A stretch of DNA of 64,000 nt from Ailurus styani (taxonomy: Eukaryota > Chordata > Mammalia > Carnivora > Ailuridae). The position numbers were made by a program, and so were the translations under genes. Below are positions 11,286 through 23,500 of the stretch, piece after piece. A model generated the notes under the pieces. The model was not told the origin of the DNA, made no database searches, and saw nothing but the letters and a program-made list of their open reading frames with translations. The first letter of the stretch is position 1. Each line of letters opens with the position of its first letter. Location: assembly GCA_002007465.1 (NCBI GenBank), contig LNAC01000742.1:167631-231630 (forward strand), read 5' to 3'.

Positions 11286-13054
11286 CACTATAGTTATGTG
11301 CTATCTACCTCATGAGTTAGGTTCTCTTATTAAACCCATCTTAGATATGGAAAATATGAAGTTTTAAGAGGTTATCATACTTATAAATCACTAAAGCTAA
11401 GATATTTTGGGTTTAGGACTCAAAAAATTACAACTAATTGTTGCCTAAGCCATGTTCTTACATGTAAATCCATATAATTAATAGGACCATTAGAACCCCT
11501 TTCAACTTCAAAATTAATTTTATATCCTTTCACTTTGCATGGTTTACCTCCCTAAACTGGGATATATAGCTTTATGGTATTAATTATGGTGGAATATAGA
11601 ATTAGGCTAATATATGCTCAGAGGTTTTATAATCTCAGCTGCAGGTCCCTTCCAACTGCTTTGTAGGTTTTCCTTGATACTCTATGAGAAGAAAAATATG
11701 CTAAAATAAGAGCCTTACAATGTGAATTAATATTAAGATGCCCCCCAAAAGAGTAAAATCTTACAGTGTCATTACCATGAGGTTGGATATGATAGAAATA
11801 TGTTAATGGTGAATAATGTATCATACTGCTTCTTCCTTAATGTTTTCACCCTTGGTGACAGATGTCTTTTTAAATTTGTCTTCACTAAAATTTCCTTTAT
11901 TGAGCATAAATAAGAAGATGAATTTATATTTTTAATGAAGGATTTAAAAGTGCACCAGACCATATTAGATTAACTCTGGAGGACATGCATAGAAAGTCAG
12001 AGAAATTTATACATTCAATCCTTAAGTTCCTGAAACCAAAAAGAGATTAATTTTCATGTCCTCTACAGATTGTAAAGGTTTTCTGATTCTAATTCTAATA
12101 AAAGAATAAAATTCTCACAACACTACTCAATTCTTCCTAGTAAATGGCTGAGAAAGAACTGAACTCCTCTACCAGACAAGCAATCTGTTAATTACTCATA
12201 AAGGTCAAACTGAATCACACAAGAATTTAATTTTTCTGTGTAACAGTGCTCTATGTTTTTCTCAAACCCTATGGCTTCAGAGAACCAGAATTTCCCACTA
12301 CCTCAAAACACTAGGTTGACCTCAAAAACAAGTCTGGAAAAAATATCCTTCCAGACATTAAAAAATGAAACATGAACAACTACCAAATGATGTTTGACAT
12401 TTAAGAATGACCTTTGTGTAGCAAATAAAGTCATTTTCCAAAAAGCCAACATTCAAACTTTCCCAGAAACAATTTGCAGATAAAAAGACATCACCAGCCT
12501 AAGAAGTAATTACTAGCCATAAACCTTTTTTTTTTCTTTGCAAACACCATTGAAATTAGTGAAGTTAAATGTCAAGTTTAAGTAAAAATGCTCCATAAGT
12601 TCTCACACCACTTTTTCAATACTGTTGAATCAGTTTTGATAACTCTATTGAATATTTTCTTTTTGATTTCTAAACCTCCTATTCTTGCAGCCTCCTCTAA
12701 GGATGGAGAGAGCTTATGCTGGCATCCAGTGTCTCACTAAATTTAGTGACTTAGACATCTAAAGACATGGTTTGTTCTCTCTTGACTTCAGGTTTTTGCA
12801 CTCCAAATCTCATACGGATTCTATAAAAAACAATCTCCAGGCTTTAAGCAGCAGATTATTTGAAAAAGGGTGGCTACAACCATTTAAATCCTACCCTGGA
12901 ACCAACCAATAAGTGATAACAACAAATACATTAACAAAGTTAACATAAAGTGGTAAGTGGTTGTATGAAATTAAGCTCAGAGTCTACATAAATGTGTGTC
13001 AATATTTCCTTTCTTTTGTGCTTAAGTAAGGATAACAGCATTTCTTTTATTTTT
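11286..13054. other. Unassigned AT-rich sequence
   Basis: About 1.8 kb in which I recognise no gene, RNA or named repeat. Open frames are all below 70 codons and look random. Confidence 0.5.
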
Positions 13055-13300
13055 ATATGAATATTTCTTTAGTACCTATTGTGTCACTATCGGTTGGTAG
13101 AAGGGATTTGCCATTTCATTAATATTTTTGTGAAATAAGAATTCTTATTCTGTCACCCAATATAGAGGTGACAAAATGAAGGAAAATGTAATAATATTAT
13201 TACACTATAAATAAAGGAGCTGAATTTCAAAATTAGTTATGTCTGTGTTCAAGGCCAATGTTCTTTGTTCTACAATACTAAATGCAAATACGCAAAGGCA
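13055..13300 (-). mobile_element. Diverged MIR SINE
   Basis: Antisense MIR-like order: 'ctttagtacctattgtgtca', 'atttcattaatatttttgtg', 'aatatagaggtgacaaaatg', 'gagctgaatttcaaaatta' and 'tcaaggccaatgttctttgt'. This follows the MIR minus-strand pattern (acted-out counterparts are 'gcacctactatgtgcc', 'agatgaggaaactgagg' and 'gagctgggatttgaacc'). Strongly diverged. Confidence 0.55.
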
Positions 13301-14855
13301 GGATATTCTTTCCTCACACGAGTAATTCAAATTCATTATAGAAAATAAAGACACCAGAAAAAAATTTATTATGTGTATCCTACTCGCTACCAAAAATTTC
13401 TTACTACCATTATTTTCTAAGTTTTAGACTCATTTTGGGGGGTGCCATATGTAATAAGACGTTATGATGTTTTCTTGAGAACTTGTGCCAGGAGTTAACT
13501 AATAGTGCACAGATTTCACAGTTGAGAACAAATTTATTGAATTAAAATCTTCAATGACTCCCAGGGACACAAGGGCAGCTTTTACCATTGAGAGTCATGC
13601 CAAGATAGGAGTACTGACCATCTGTTTTCCCCAAAAGAAGAAAAGAAGAAAAAGAGGGGAATCACTGGTAAATTTAGGGGAAAATAAAATATTTCTTGAT
13701 TGGACATACACTTAAATTACCAGGCTTGCCTGCTAGCTCTAATGCTGTCAGATAAAGAAGAGAGATCACCAGTGGGTGAGACTACACTACAAATACAGGA
13801 GAATATTAGTTTCTGCAGCTGAGGAAAAGGGATGAGGTTTGGAAAACTTCAGGATTTAAAGATAAAAAGATTTAGAAATAGCTGAAATGTTACATTCTGT
13901 CAGCAATCAACAAATCACAAATGGAATTCCTTATGAGAAATTTATGACTTTACTTTGAGGTGAAGGTGAGAGTGAAACTCGTTAAAGAAAATGTTAGCAG
14001 ATGGACTAAGAATGCCAATATGAAGGTATGAAGGTACAGTCTTACTGACTTCTTACTGTGATGGAGGTTGGGTGAGGTCTACAAGGCAAATTAGGACCAT
14101 GAGCTGCTTTTGGAGAAAGCCCACAAATTGGGGCTGGAAGAGAAAAGCAGGACTTTGAAGTAAGATGAAGAGAAACAGTGAAAGTAGACAGAAAAACTAG
14201 AAGTGTTTCATCAGGGAAGTCTAGCTGATACACATTCAGTGAATAGAAGGAATGCTCTTGGGGATTCAGAAGGTTAGGAGATCTGGAAATTAGGTTGTCA
14301 TTGCTGACCCACAAGAATCAAACGATTTTCAAAAAGATAAAAATGAAATAAGCTGATTAGAAACAGAAAAGCCTTAGAATTGATCATTGATTGATATATT
14401 CAATATATGTGTCTCTTTGAGATGCTAACAAATCCAATGAAGAAATAAAAATACAAGTAAAATTAAAAGGACAATAAATAACTACATAATTTATTGATTT
14501 TAATATTAAAGATAATATTATTATATTTATATATATTATTAGGATTTCTTTGAAATCCTCTGGAAAATTTTCAGAAAAATTAGCAATAATAATTTAAGAA
14601 GAGAGAGAAATATTTTGTCCAAAAAACCAAAAAGACAGAAAATGTTGTTAAAGAACTATATGCAAATAAGGACTATTGGAGTGGGGTTCTCTTAAGCTTT
14701 TATAACAAAGTTATTTTCTGATATATATATGTATATATATATATTATATATATAAAGTTATAGAACTTGAAAATAACGAAAAGCTACCTAATTTGCTTTA
14801 TGAAATTAGGAAAACATGGCTAGCAAAATATGACAAAGATGGTTAAAATTAAAAA
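13301..14855. other. Unassigned sequence with AT-dinucleotide run
   Basis: No recognised gene or named repeat. The purine-rich part at 14040-14330 gives a 90-codon minus-strand frame without recognisable motifs. At 14720-14755 there is an imperfect (TA)n run with palindromic character. Confidence 0.5.
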
Positions 14856-15536
14856 CCGTAAAGCAAAATAATTTACGTGAAAAATCCTAAATAAAATACT
14901 AGGGTGAAATCAATAATGCATGAAAGGAAAAAAAAAATCTCTCAAATTAAGTAGGGTCCATTTGAGGAATTAAATACATATTAATATCAAGAAATCTTTG
15001 AGAAAAATACATTTCAACAGATCTGGAGAAGCCTGAAATTTGCCAACTTTTCCTAATTAAAATTACTTTAAAACAAGGAATCCTTAACCTGACTAGGAAA
15101 AATAACAAGTCTCAAATCAATACTCCTATCATACTTAGTAATGAAACTCTGGAGACATCCTCATAAGTAATAAATGCAAAACAAGGACGTTCATAATAAC
15201 AATAATTATTTCATACTGGTTTGGAAGTTGATTCAACACAATTGACTCAAAGCATTTATACAGCAGACAATAATGGGAAAAGAAACAAATTGTATTTGCA
15301 GACAACAGAATTATTTAGCTAGGAAGGCCAATTTTAAAACTGGTGGAATTAATAAGAGTTCATTATGCCTGAATATGTGATAAAAAATACTCAAATTAAT
15401 AGCTTCATTACATCAACAGTAAATTACAAATAATTTCTAAAAACACACTAAAAACAAAGTGTGAAACAAGCAACTAATTTACCACTAAATATTCAGAAGC
15501 CATATGAAGCAAAACTACAAATCTTAAACAGAACTA
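14856..15536 (+). mobile_element. Ancient L1 (L1M or HAL1 type) relic, ORF2 part
   Basis: Diverged sequence that follows L1 ORF2 order. 'acaaggacgttcataataac' corresponds to the region before the active site. 'ttgtatttgcagacaacaga' corresponds to the FADD region. A counterpart of the 'aatcaatagcatttctatac' segment follows. No frame is left. It may continue at 16190 and 18725 with later SINE insertions between. Confidence 0.55.
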
Positions 15537-15690
15537 TTGAGTGTGTCAGACACTGTGGTTAGTGCTTCACTATATTATCTTATTTATTCTTACAATTATC
15601 CTCTGTTTACATTTTATGTTCCTTTGAAGCTTGGAAAGATGAAAAACCTGCCCAATGTCTCACAGTGAGTGGCAGGGAGAGGATGAATGG
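15537..15690 (-). mobile_element. MIR SINE fragment
   Basis: Antisense MIR: 'gtcagacactgtggttagtg', then 'tatcttatttattcttacaa', then 'ctgcccaatgtctcacagtg', ending near 'gtggcagggagaggatgaa'. These match the minus-strand MIR pattern through the conserved core. Confidence 0.65.
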
Positions 15691-15988
15691 AGTAAGGGAA
15701 AGAAGGAAAGAGAAGAAGAAAAAGTGCGAAGAGAAATGGCACAGGCAAATATCCACCAATGTGACAGACTCTGCTGTGAGAGACGTACTCTACATAATAA
15801 GATATTTTATTTATCAGAAACATCATAAATAGAATCTAAGATTGAATAACAAACAGAGAAGATACTTGTGGCGACGTTACCTACATACATCATTAACAAA
15901 CTCAAAACATAATGATAACAAATAAACGTGCTCACTCCACTAGCAACCCAAGTAAGATGAACTACCAGAAAATAATAATATATATCTA

Positions 15989-16167
15989 TTTTTTTTTTTT
16001 TGAGAGAGAGAGAGAGTGTGAGAGTGGGGTGGGGTGGGGGTGGGATGGGCGTTGAGAGAGACAGAAAGAGAGAATCCAAAGCAGGCCCAACATGGGGGCT
16101 CTATCTCACCGCCCTGAGCCAAAATCAAGACTCGGACGTTCAACTGACTGAGTCACCCAGATGCTCC
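15989..16167 (-). mobile_element. Older carnivore SINE (SINEC)
   Basis: Antisense. The A tail appears as a T-run at 15989-16001, then a GA-rich and G-rich body, then the head ending 'gagtcacccagatgctcc'. It has the older '-ttgaacgtc' type head instead of the young 'taaagcctctgcc' form, and many differences. The open frames here come from the (GA)n and G-rich body. Confidence 0.85.
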
Positions 16168-16189
16168 AAGAATAATTATTTTAATCTAT

Positions 16190-16510
16190 GAGATTAGCAA
16201 AAGTTAAAATTTAGACAGTACTTTTAAGAGCATCATGGAATAAGTGCTCAAAGAACGCTATTAGAATCTAAACTATTTCAAAACTTTGTCTTTAGCATTT
16301 CAGCAGTTTTTACTAGGAACTTTAAAATTGTCAATATCCTTTGATTCAGCAATTCTACTTTCCTGAATGTATCTGATTGAGATAGTAGAGATGTGGTCAA
16401 ACATGTATGATCAAATGTTTATTGCAGAATCACCTGTAATATCAAACAATTAAAAACTAAGGAAGAACTAGTAAGTAAAAAATTAATGCATTACTTGAAA
16501 ATCATTTTCT
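16190..16510 (+). mobile_element. Ancient L1 relic, ORF2 C-terminal part
   Basis: 'gattagcaaaagttaaaatt', 'tttgattcagcaattctact' and 'atgtttattgcagaatcacc' follow the order of L1 ORF2 near its C-terminus (compare 6720-7000 of the better preserved L1 in this window). Same orientation as the relic at 14856-15536, so probably the same element. Confidence 0.55.
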
Positions 16511-16595
16511 AAGAAATTTTAATGGCAAAGGAAAATGTTGTTGTTACATTTATGAGCACAGTAAAAAACAAAAACAAAATCAAACAAAAAAACCA

Positions 16596-16812
16596 GGGCA
16601 CCTGGGTGGCTCAGGGGGTTAAAGCCTCTGCCTTCGGCTCAGGTCATGATCTCAGGGTCCTGGGATCGAGCCCACATTGGGCTTCCTGCTCAGCAGGGAG
16701 CCTGCTTCCTTCTCTCTCTCTGCCTGTCTCTCTGCCTACTTGTGATCTCTCTCTCTCTCTCTCTTTGTGTGTGTGTCAAATAAATAAATAAAATCTTAAA
16801 CAAACAAACAAA
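16596..16812 (+). mobile_element. Young tRNA-Lys-type SINE
   Basis: Full-length sense copy with the 'gttaaagcctctgcc' head, CT-rich body, AAATAAATAAAATCTT end and an expanded (AAAC)n tail. Flanked by an A-rich duplication (caaac-A-run-cca) at 16581-16595 and 16813-16826 with one base length difference. The low complexity of the flank makes the duplication less sure. Confidence 0.93.
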
Positions 16813-16875
16813 CAAACAAAAAACCAACACGCACACACAAAACAAAACCAAAAAAAGACCTAAAAAGAGAAAAAC

Positions 16876-17079
16876 GGACACCTGGGTGGCTCAGTTGGTT
16901 AAGTGCCTGCCCTCAGCTCAGGTCATGACCTCGGAGCCCCGAGATGGAGCCCCACATTAAGCCCAACATCGGGCTCCCTGTTCAACAAGATATCTGCTTC
17001 TCCCTCTGCCCCTCACCCTGCTCGTGCTCTCTCTCTTACTCTCTCTCTCGAATAAATAAAATCCTAAAAAAAAAAAAAA
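16876..17079 (+). mobile_element. Older carnivore SINE (SINEC)
   Basis: Sense copy starting 'ggacacctgggtggctcagt' and continuing 'tggttaagtgcctgcc', an older subtype, with a CT-rich 3' part and an A-run at 17066-17079. It lies head to tail about 60 bases after the younger SINE. Confidence 0.9.
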
Positions 17080-17884
17080 CCCAAACCAAAAAAAAACAGA
17101 AATAAAGAGGCCCACAGTATTAATTTCTGTGAGATTATAAATAATTTTTGTGTCTTTACAATTGCATCTTTAGAATTCATTGTCTTTTGCAGTTATCTAC
17201 AATGATTATAGAATATTTCTAAAAATAAGGAAGGGAGAATTTCTAAAAATTGGTGTTTAGCAGTTTCTCTAAAATATGGGGACTGAAACTAAATTTGTGT
17301 ATTTAAGGAGAGTAGGTGGTGAGAAAATGAACACAGTGGTCCATTTCATTAACTCTGTAACTGAAAAGAAAGGAGTAAATTGGGACAATAGCTGAAGGGA
17401 AGACTAGAGTTTGAATATTTGGGAAACTTTTTAACCTAATTTGCAAAACTCATTTACAGTTTGAAGACAATCAAAGAACTGCTGTGAAGCAAGGAGACAT
17501 GGGGGTGATCACCATTTCCGCTCAGTGCTGTGGAATGATGAGGTTGAAGATGGAGGTCATGGACCAGCCTGCAGCAGGTAGTCTCTCAAGTGGGACACCT
17601 GTAATTGTCTGCTTGGCCAACCAAGCAGAAAGGGAAGCCTGCTAGAGTTGTCACTGCTATTGTGATTAAAAGAGACCACAGTATATTTTGCTGCAAAGTA
17701 CATCTATTCCCTAGCCTTATAGTTTTAATCCACAATAAAAAGAGTGTTTTTGCTCAATTCTTATGGACAGGAAATGAAGAGATGTCATATAGTGAGGTAC
17801 AGGGTTAACTTATTATTAATTATTCTTCAAGTTAGAGCCTGAGGAAGGGGCTTTGTGGAGTTCATGTCAGCTGGAGAAAGGATA
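17080..17884. other. Unassigned sequence
   Basis: About 800 bases without a recognised element. The part at 17470-17650 is a little richer in G and C than its surroundings. It shows no splice-framed open frame that I can defend. Confidence 0.45.
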
Positions 17885-17899
17885 AGAGTAGCATTAACA

Positions 17900-18148
17900 G
17901 GGCGCCTGGGTGGCTCAGTGGGTTAAAGCCTCTGCCTTCAGCTCAGGTCATGATCTCAGAGTCCTGGGATCGAGGCCCACATCAGGCTCTCTGCTCGGCA
18001 GAGAGCCTGCTTCCTCCTCTCTCTCTGCCTGCCTGTCTGCCTACTTGTAATCTCTCTCTGTCAAAATACATAAATAAAATCTTAAAAAAATAAAAATCAA
18101 CCACCCTTCTCTCACTATATCTCAGAGCAATATAAATTAAAAAAAAAA
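17900..18148 (+). mobile_element. Young SINE with apparent 3' transduced segment
   Basis: The SINE body runs from 17900 to a first A-rich tail ending near 18096. About 40 unrelated bases follow (18097-18138) and then a second A-run (18139-18148). The target-site duplication (agagtagcattaaca at 17885-17899, agagtaacattaaca at 18149-18163, one difference) encloses the whole unit, not only the SINE. The simplest reading is that the source transcript ran past the SINE tail into flanking DNA and the extended RNA was inserted. Confidence 0.85.
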
Positions 18149-18163
18149 AGAGTAACATTAACA

Positions 18164-18720
18164 AAGTAAACCTGACATGAATTAAAAAACCCTTACACAT
18201 GTATCCTAAATTATATGTTTTTCATCTTTAGGAATAGAGCTCTAATAAACCACAACGTGGTATTGGACCTATTTGGGACTATTAATAAAGTTATATTTCT
18301 TGCATAATGATGCTTTACATTGACCAGATAATATAAAATATGGAAGACAGTCTCAATAAACTAAACATTTATTTTCTTCATTATGACGTCACCCAATTTG
18401 AGGTGTCTCATATCCATGGTCTATAAAGAGTGGTCATGTCCACCTTTACAAATAGGGTAAAATTTAATTCCCAGGTAACATCATCAATTTTATAAACATG
18501 CCTCACTTTAAATTAAGAGGGAAGAAATATTAACATTCTTAATAGTCCGAACATTGCTGAAGTGATAGAAATCACAATAAAACTTCATTAGGTTAGGTGC
18601 TTGGGGAAGGAATGACATGGGGGATTAGTTTCAGTATTTTAAACAGCATCACGGGAGAAATGTAAAAAACAGAAAGTCAAAACAGAGGGCTCCTGGATGT
18701 CCATGGCTGAAAGTCCATGG
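18164..18720. other. Unassigned sequence
   Basis: About 550 bases without a recognised element; AT-rich. Confidence 0.45.
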
Positions 18721-18930
18721 AAACATCTTAAATGTCTATCAATGAAGAAGAATTAAATAAATTAAGATGCAGCCAAAATATAAAATATTTTGCAAGCAAT
18801 AAAGTAAACAGATTTATGTGTATTGGCTTGGAGGGAACTCCAAGGCCCATTGTCATGTGTCAGATATCTTACACCGGATTCCATTTATTCAGATCTTCAC
18901 TAAAATGTGTGTGAGTGTGTGAGTATGTGT

Positions 18931-18979
<49 letters not shown>

Positions 18980-19215
18980 CATGGGTGCACCCATATAGAA
19001 ATGTCTCAGAAGAATCACATCAACTGTGTATTAGCTATCTGTAGCAAAGTCAGATGGGGGAAGTCGAAAGGTATGTATGCTTGTACTCTTTGGGGTTTTT
19101 GCAATGAGCATGGGTAGAGTCATGTGTCAGCTAGAATGAAAAAAATTTAAGAATTGGCACTGAAAAGTCTTTGTAAAAGTCTATGGATTTTACAATAAAA
19201 AAAAGTCAATAAAAT
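18721..19215 (+). mobile_element. Ancient L1 relic, 3' end
   Basis: 'aatgtctatcaatgaagaag', 'gatgcagccaaaatataaaa' and 'ttccatttattcagatcttc' follow the end of L1 ORF2 and its 3'UTR. A (TG)n/(GA)n repeat sits inside. An A-rich stretch at 19190-19215 may be the tail. Same orientation as the relics at 14.9 and 16.2 kb. Confidence 0.5.
18906..18979. repeat. (GT)n-(GA)n compound microsatellite
   Basis: Interrupted GT units followed by GA units (from about 18960). It generates a chance open frame rich in Val-Cys and Arg-Glu. Confidence 0.97.
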
Positions 19216-20221
19216 ACAGGAAAATTCAGAAAGATCCTAATCCTTGTGAGTCTAAGTAAATGTAATAGGAGATTGTATACCTTACCGGCAGCTCTAAAGG
19301 AGGTGGCTCTGGTTTTGCTAGCACCTACAGAAACTGGTTATTTAAAAGATGAGCATTAGGGAACTATGACCAAGAAAGGGGTTCTCCCAATAGGAGACAA
19401 CAGTGAAAATTCACTGTTCACCCCCACAGCACTGTCCTCCTGGCTTTGGAAATGATGTGGATATTTCCCTCAAGTCTGAATTTCTGAATTTTTCCAATAT
19501 CATATGGGGAAGAATAGTGGGCAATATTATTTGATTAGTGATTCATAATGAAAAAGGCAAACAGTCTCCAGGCTACTGATGAGATGACATGCTGATTCTT
19601 GCTTAATGAAAGATAAATTAAAGTCATTTGACACTGCCATATGTTAACGATCATTTCCCAAGCAGGAAAAAAAAAAAAAATTACTACAGATGGTTTGATT
19701 TAGTGTCCTAAAAAGGTTGCGGGGAACAAACCCACTTTTTGTTAGTACATTTTTTGGTGGGATAATAGACATAGTCTTTAGTGGATAAAATAATAAAATA
19801 TGTATGACTGTACCTGCCATTTTGAATGAGAGGTAGCAGTATGAATAATGCCTAATTACATTTAGACCAGTCTCAGGATACAGATAAGAAAACACATGGT
19901 ACAAAATTGTGGATTCTATACACACTGGAATGATGTTACTAAAAGCCTCATGCCAGGAGTGATAAAAGATTTGCAGTGAGTCATCCATACTCTTAGTCAT
20001 GCCCATTTTATAATAGTTCCTAATATGAATTTATATATTATGAATAATATGTTTCTTACAGATAAGAAGTAAAAAATTAACACAAATGTTACCAACATCA
20101 TACCATTTCTCTAATTTTCAAATATGTAAAAAATATTTTTAACAATATTAAGCATTTTGGAAAAAAAGTTAATAATAATACCCATCTTACTCGGCACATT
20201 GTTTTGCTTTTTAAGTTTGTT
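19216..20221. other. Unassigned sequence
   Basis: About 1 kb. A 120-codon minus-strand frame at 19644-20006 is the longest open stretch here. It begins in an A/T homopolymer context and shows no motif I can name, so I do not call it a gene. Confidence 0.45.
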
Positions 20222-20550
20222 TTATTTTTATTTTGTTCTTTTAAATTTTATTTTTTAAAAGATTTTATTTATTTATTTGACACAGAGAGAGTGAGAGATC
20301 ACAAGTAGGCAGAGAGGCAGGCAGAGAGGAGGAAGCAGGCTCCCTGCTGAACAGACAGCCCGATGTGGGTCTCGATCCCAGGACCTTGAGATCACAACCT
20401 GGGCTGAAGGCAGAGGCTTTAACCCACTGAGCCACCCAGGTGCCCCTTATTTTATTTTTTAAGTAGGCTCCATGCCCAGTGTGGGGCTTGAACTCACAAT
20501 CCTGAGATCAAGAGCCACATGTTCTACTTACTGAGCCATCCAGGTGCCCC
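20222..20550 (-). mobile_element. Older SINE, split by a young SINE
   Basis: The older antisense SINE is at 20450-20550 ('ttttttaagtaggctccatg' to 'gagccatccaggtgcccc'). Its T-rich tail appears to continue at 20222-20258. The young copy sits between the two parts. Confidence 0.75.
20259..20449 (-). mobile_element. Young SINE nested in an older SINE tail
   Basis: Antisense young-type copy with head ending 'gagccacccaggtgcccc' at about 20446. The target duplication ttttattttttaa lies at 20246-20258 and 20450-20462, which is the A tail of the older SINE in antisense. L1 endonuclease prefers T-rich/A-rich junctions, so SINE tails are good targets. Confidence 0.9.
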
Positions 20551-23500
20551 TTGTTTTGCTTTATGTGGCTTTCTTTCCAAGCTTTGTCCTTACATATATT
20601 TTGATATTTTTTTTCTGCCTTTCTGTTTAAGATCATTTTATAAGAATTTTCCATTGTACTATGTAGTATACATGATTATTTTAAGTGTTTTTTTAACTTG
20701 TATTTTAATGTATAAATTTGTTGCCCTATTGCTCAGCATTTAAGTCTTTCAATTTTCACAGCAGTATTTTAAGTCATGATAAAAAGAATATTTTTAAAAA
20801 TATATTTTTCTCTTTTTAAAATCTTTATTCTAACAAGTACATTTAATATGAGATCTACATTTTAAACAAAATTTTATTTACTTGGTGTGTATAAGATGCC
20901 TCTCAATAACCTCTACCTCATGGCCTTCAGACTCTTATGTAGTCCCTTGGAGTTATGGGATTTGGGGAGGAAGGTCACAGAGGTAAAGCACCATTCTCAT
21001 CACATCATATCAACAGTAGATGCTATCAACTTGACTTATCACTTTCGTTGTTGCCCTTGATCACTGGTCTGAGGTAGTGTTTCACTGGTTTCTCCACAGT
21101 AAAGTTATTTTTTCCCCTTTCCTTCGTGTAGTATTTGGCAGGAACTCACTATGTGCTGTCCACATCTAATAGGTGGGGAGTCATGTTCTATTTCTGCTAC
21201 TTTTAAAATAGTCCCAGAAATGACTTTAGTCGCAAAGCAAGGACTCTGAAGTTTTGCTATATTGTGTTCCTTCACATTTCTTATAGTAGACATATTAAAC
21301 AGAATTGTTGATATTTCACAATAAAATTATCTGCATTTCTTTTTCTTTCTGCAATCCTCTTTCCAATATCTAACCACCCTCCCACTAGCTACCCACACAA
21401 ATCTAGATCAGTTGGTTGGCTTCTGGCTAAGTGTGTCTTAGCATGGGTAAAGCAGGGTTGAGATTAAAGCCTCACACTTCAAAAAAGCTGGGGAAAAATA
21501 AAGCCTAAGGTTGATCTTGTAACCTAGAAGAGCTGCCTGGAGTGGCTGTTGGGCATAGCCAGGGGTTTTCAGATAAGAGAATTAGTTTTTCCGCTTTGTT
21601 TGTTTAAAGTCATAGGTTCTGATTCCACAAATTAAGTGCTAGAAACCATTTCTCCTTAGCAGGAGTATTAGTGAGGATGGCAACAGAACCAAGTGCCCTA
21701 GCCAGCAGACAGGAATTTTTATTTTTGATAATTACATTGGATCAGGTAACAATTTTGAATGTTACTTCTTTTTAAAATTCTTAATGAAACATCAGATGTT
21801 CAAATCCCCATCTCTATTCTCATCCCATTCCTCTTAAATGATTCTCTCCTTATCTACATATTTTGTGTTTTCTACTAAAGGAACAGATTTGTGTCCGTAG
21901 AACTCACATACCTATGAGATTTTACCTTTACAAGTATGATTAATTAAGGCAGGAAAGTCATAGTTTGGAGAAATTGGTAACTCTTTGGAGAAATTGTAGT
22001 CAATTAAAGAGAGAAAAACCAATTCTTGACTAAAGCAAAATTCTTCTCAGCATTTTGTTTGCTATATAACTTTAAAATTGTCATTTTTGGAAAATATTAG
22101 TTAATTATATCTCTGTCTCTGTCTCTCTCTCTCTCTCTTTTTTTTTTTTTTTTTACTAGCTGAGAGCAATTATAGGATAAGCATGAAAAAGAAACTATTG
22201 CATCCTTTCATGGCAATCTCTGACCATGATCCCAAAGTAATCCAGATTTTTTATCTGGTCTTCCCTCTATATAGTATCTATCAGGACATAGAGGACATTC
22301 AGAAACTATTATAAATTCTCCACTTCTTTTATACATTTTTTTTTTTCAGAACTAAGTGATTATAAGCTGTCAGGTCAACAAGTTCTAAGAGAAGTAATGC
22401 TTTCAAGGATTACTTATACTTGAACTTGAATCCCTAGCCTTCTCTTGTTCATCATTAAGTGTGTATGTTCCTCTTAAAGGAAGTTTCCACAAAAAGTCTG
22501 TACTAATCTTGTCTTTGATTCTTGTCCTTATATCAGAGCTTTAAGTTCTCCACATGACATTATTGCCCACACAGAGATATATTATTTGTTTTGCCCCTTG
22601 CTCATAGCTCTGTAATTTCTTTTAATAACAACTAATCACCTATTTTGTTTGTAAAAATTATTACTTTGGCTCTTTATATTTTTTCTGTCTACTAGTACAG
22701 ATATGATTTGTTAATAACATAAGCTCTTTCTTCAATAATATATAAATTGATGATCGTTCAACAGATGATCCCTTGAATTCCCAAGTCCCCACCCCTAGGC
22801 ATTTAGATTTTACTGATCTGCTATGGGTCTTGATATGTATATACATTCTTTTTAAATTTTTAACAAATTTTTTGGTGACTATAATCCTCAGGAAACACTT
22901 GGAAGCATTATTCTGAATAATTGATATGCTGTGTAATGTATTCATCTTTTACCAATATCAAATTTCAAGACAGCAAGAATTTATATCTATATACTCATGT
23001 TTTAACATATGAAATATTTTCATGTGTGGGAGACTCAAGTTATTCTTCTTAAGTAAGAACATACATCATGTACACCTCCCCTCCCACAGAATGCACAACC
23101 CAGCTATAGAGTATTGCACAGACCAGTTTGTTCACTTCTCCACTCTTGATGCCTTCTAGAACCTCAAACTCAGAATGATGCCTTCTTTAGCAGCACAAAA
23201 ATTTTGCAAAATCCTAGACAGTACATACCCATTCCACAAGACTTGCGAAATTAAAACAAAGGAAAGTGCAAGTGTAAAAGGCATTTCACGTCAGTATGAA
23301 TAGTTTCAAATAATTTGAAACTTCTGAAAGTGTAGTCTGCACAACATTGAACTTAGAAAAAAAAATCAGACTTATCAGATTCAGCAGCTTGTGAAGCCAG
23401 TGGAATATTTTCTGAACTACGGAAAAAGGGGATGCCAAAGTAGAGTAACATCTGGGAAGGATTATGCTAATGAATATGATCTGTTGCAGAAGAGGATGCC

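Noticed and set aside
14700..14760. AT palindrome as a replication origin or matrix attachment site
   Set aside because: Only composition supports it; no further evidence in sequence.
19644..20006. 120-codon minus-strand frame as a gene
   Set aside because: No motif, no splice or promoter context, starts beside homopolymer sequence; length is within chance for 64 kb of two-strand sequence.
23180..23265. Faint resemblance to U6 snRNA ('cttctttagcagcacaaaaa', later 'cttgcgaaatt')
   Set aside because: Only short pieces fit; the conserved central U6 sequence and the T-run terminator are absent. Chance likeness is more probable than a pseudogene.
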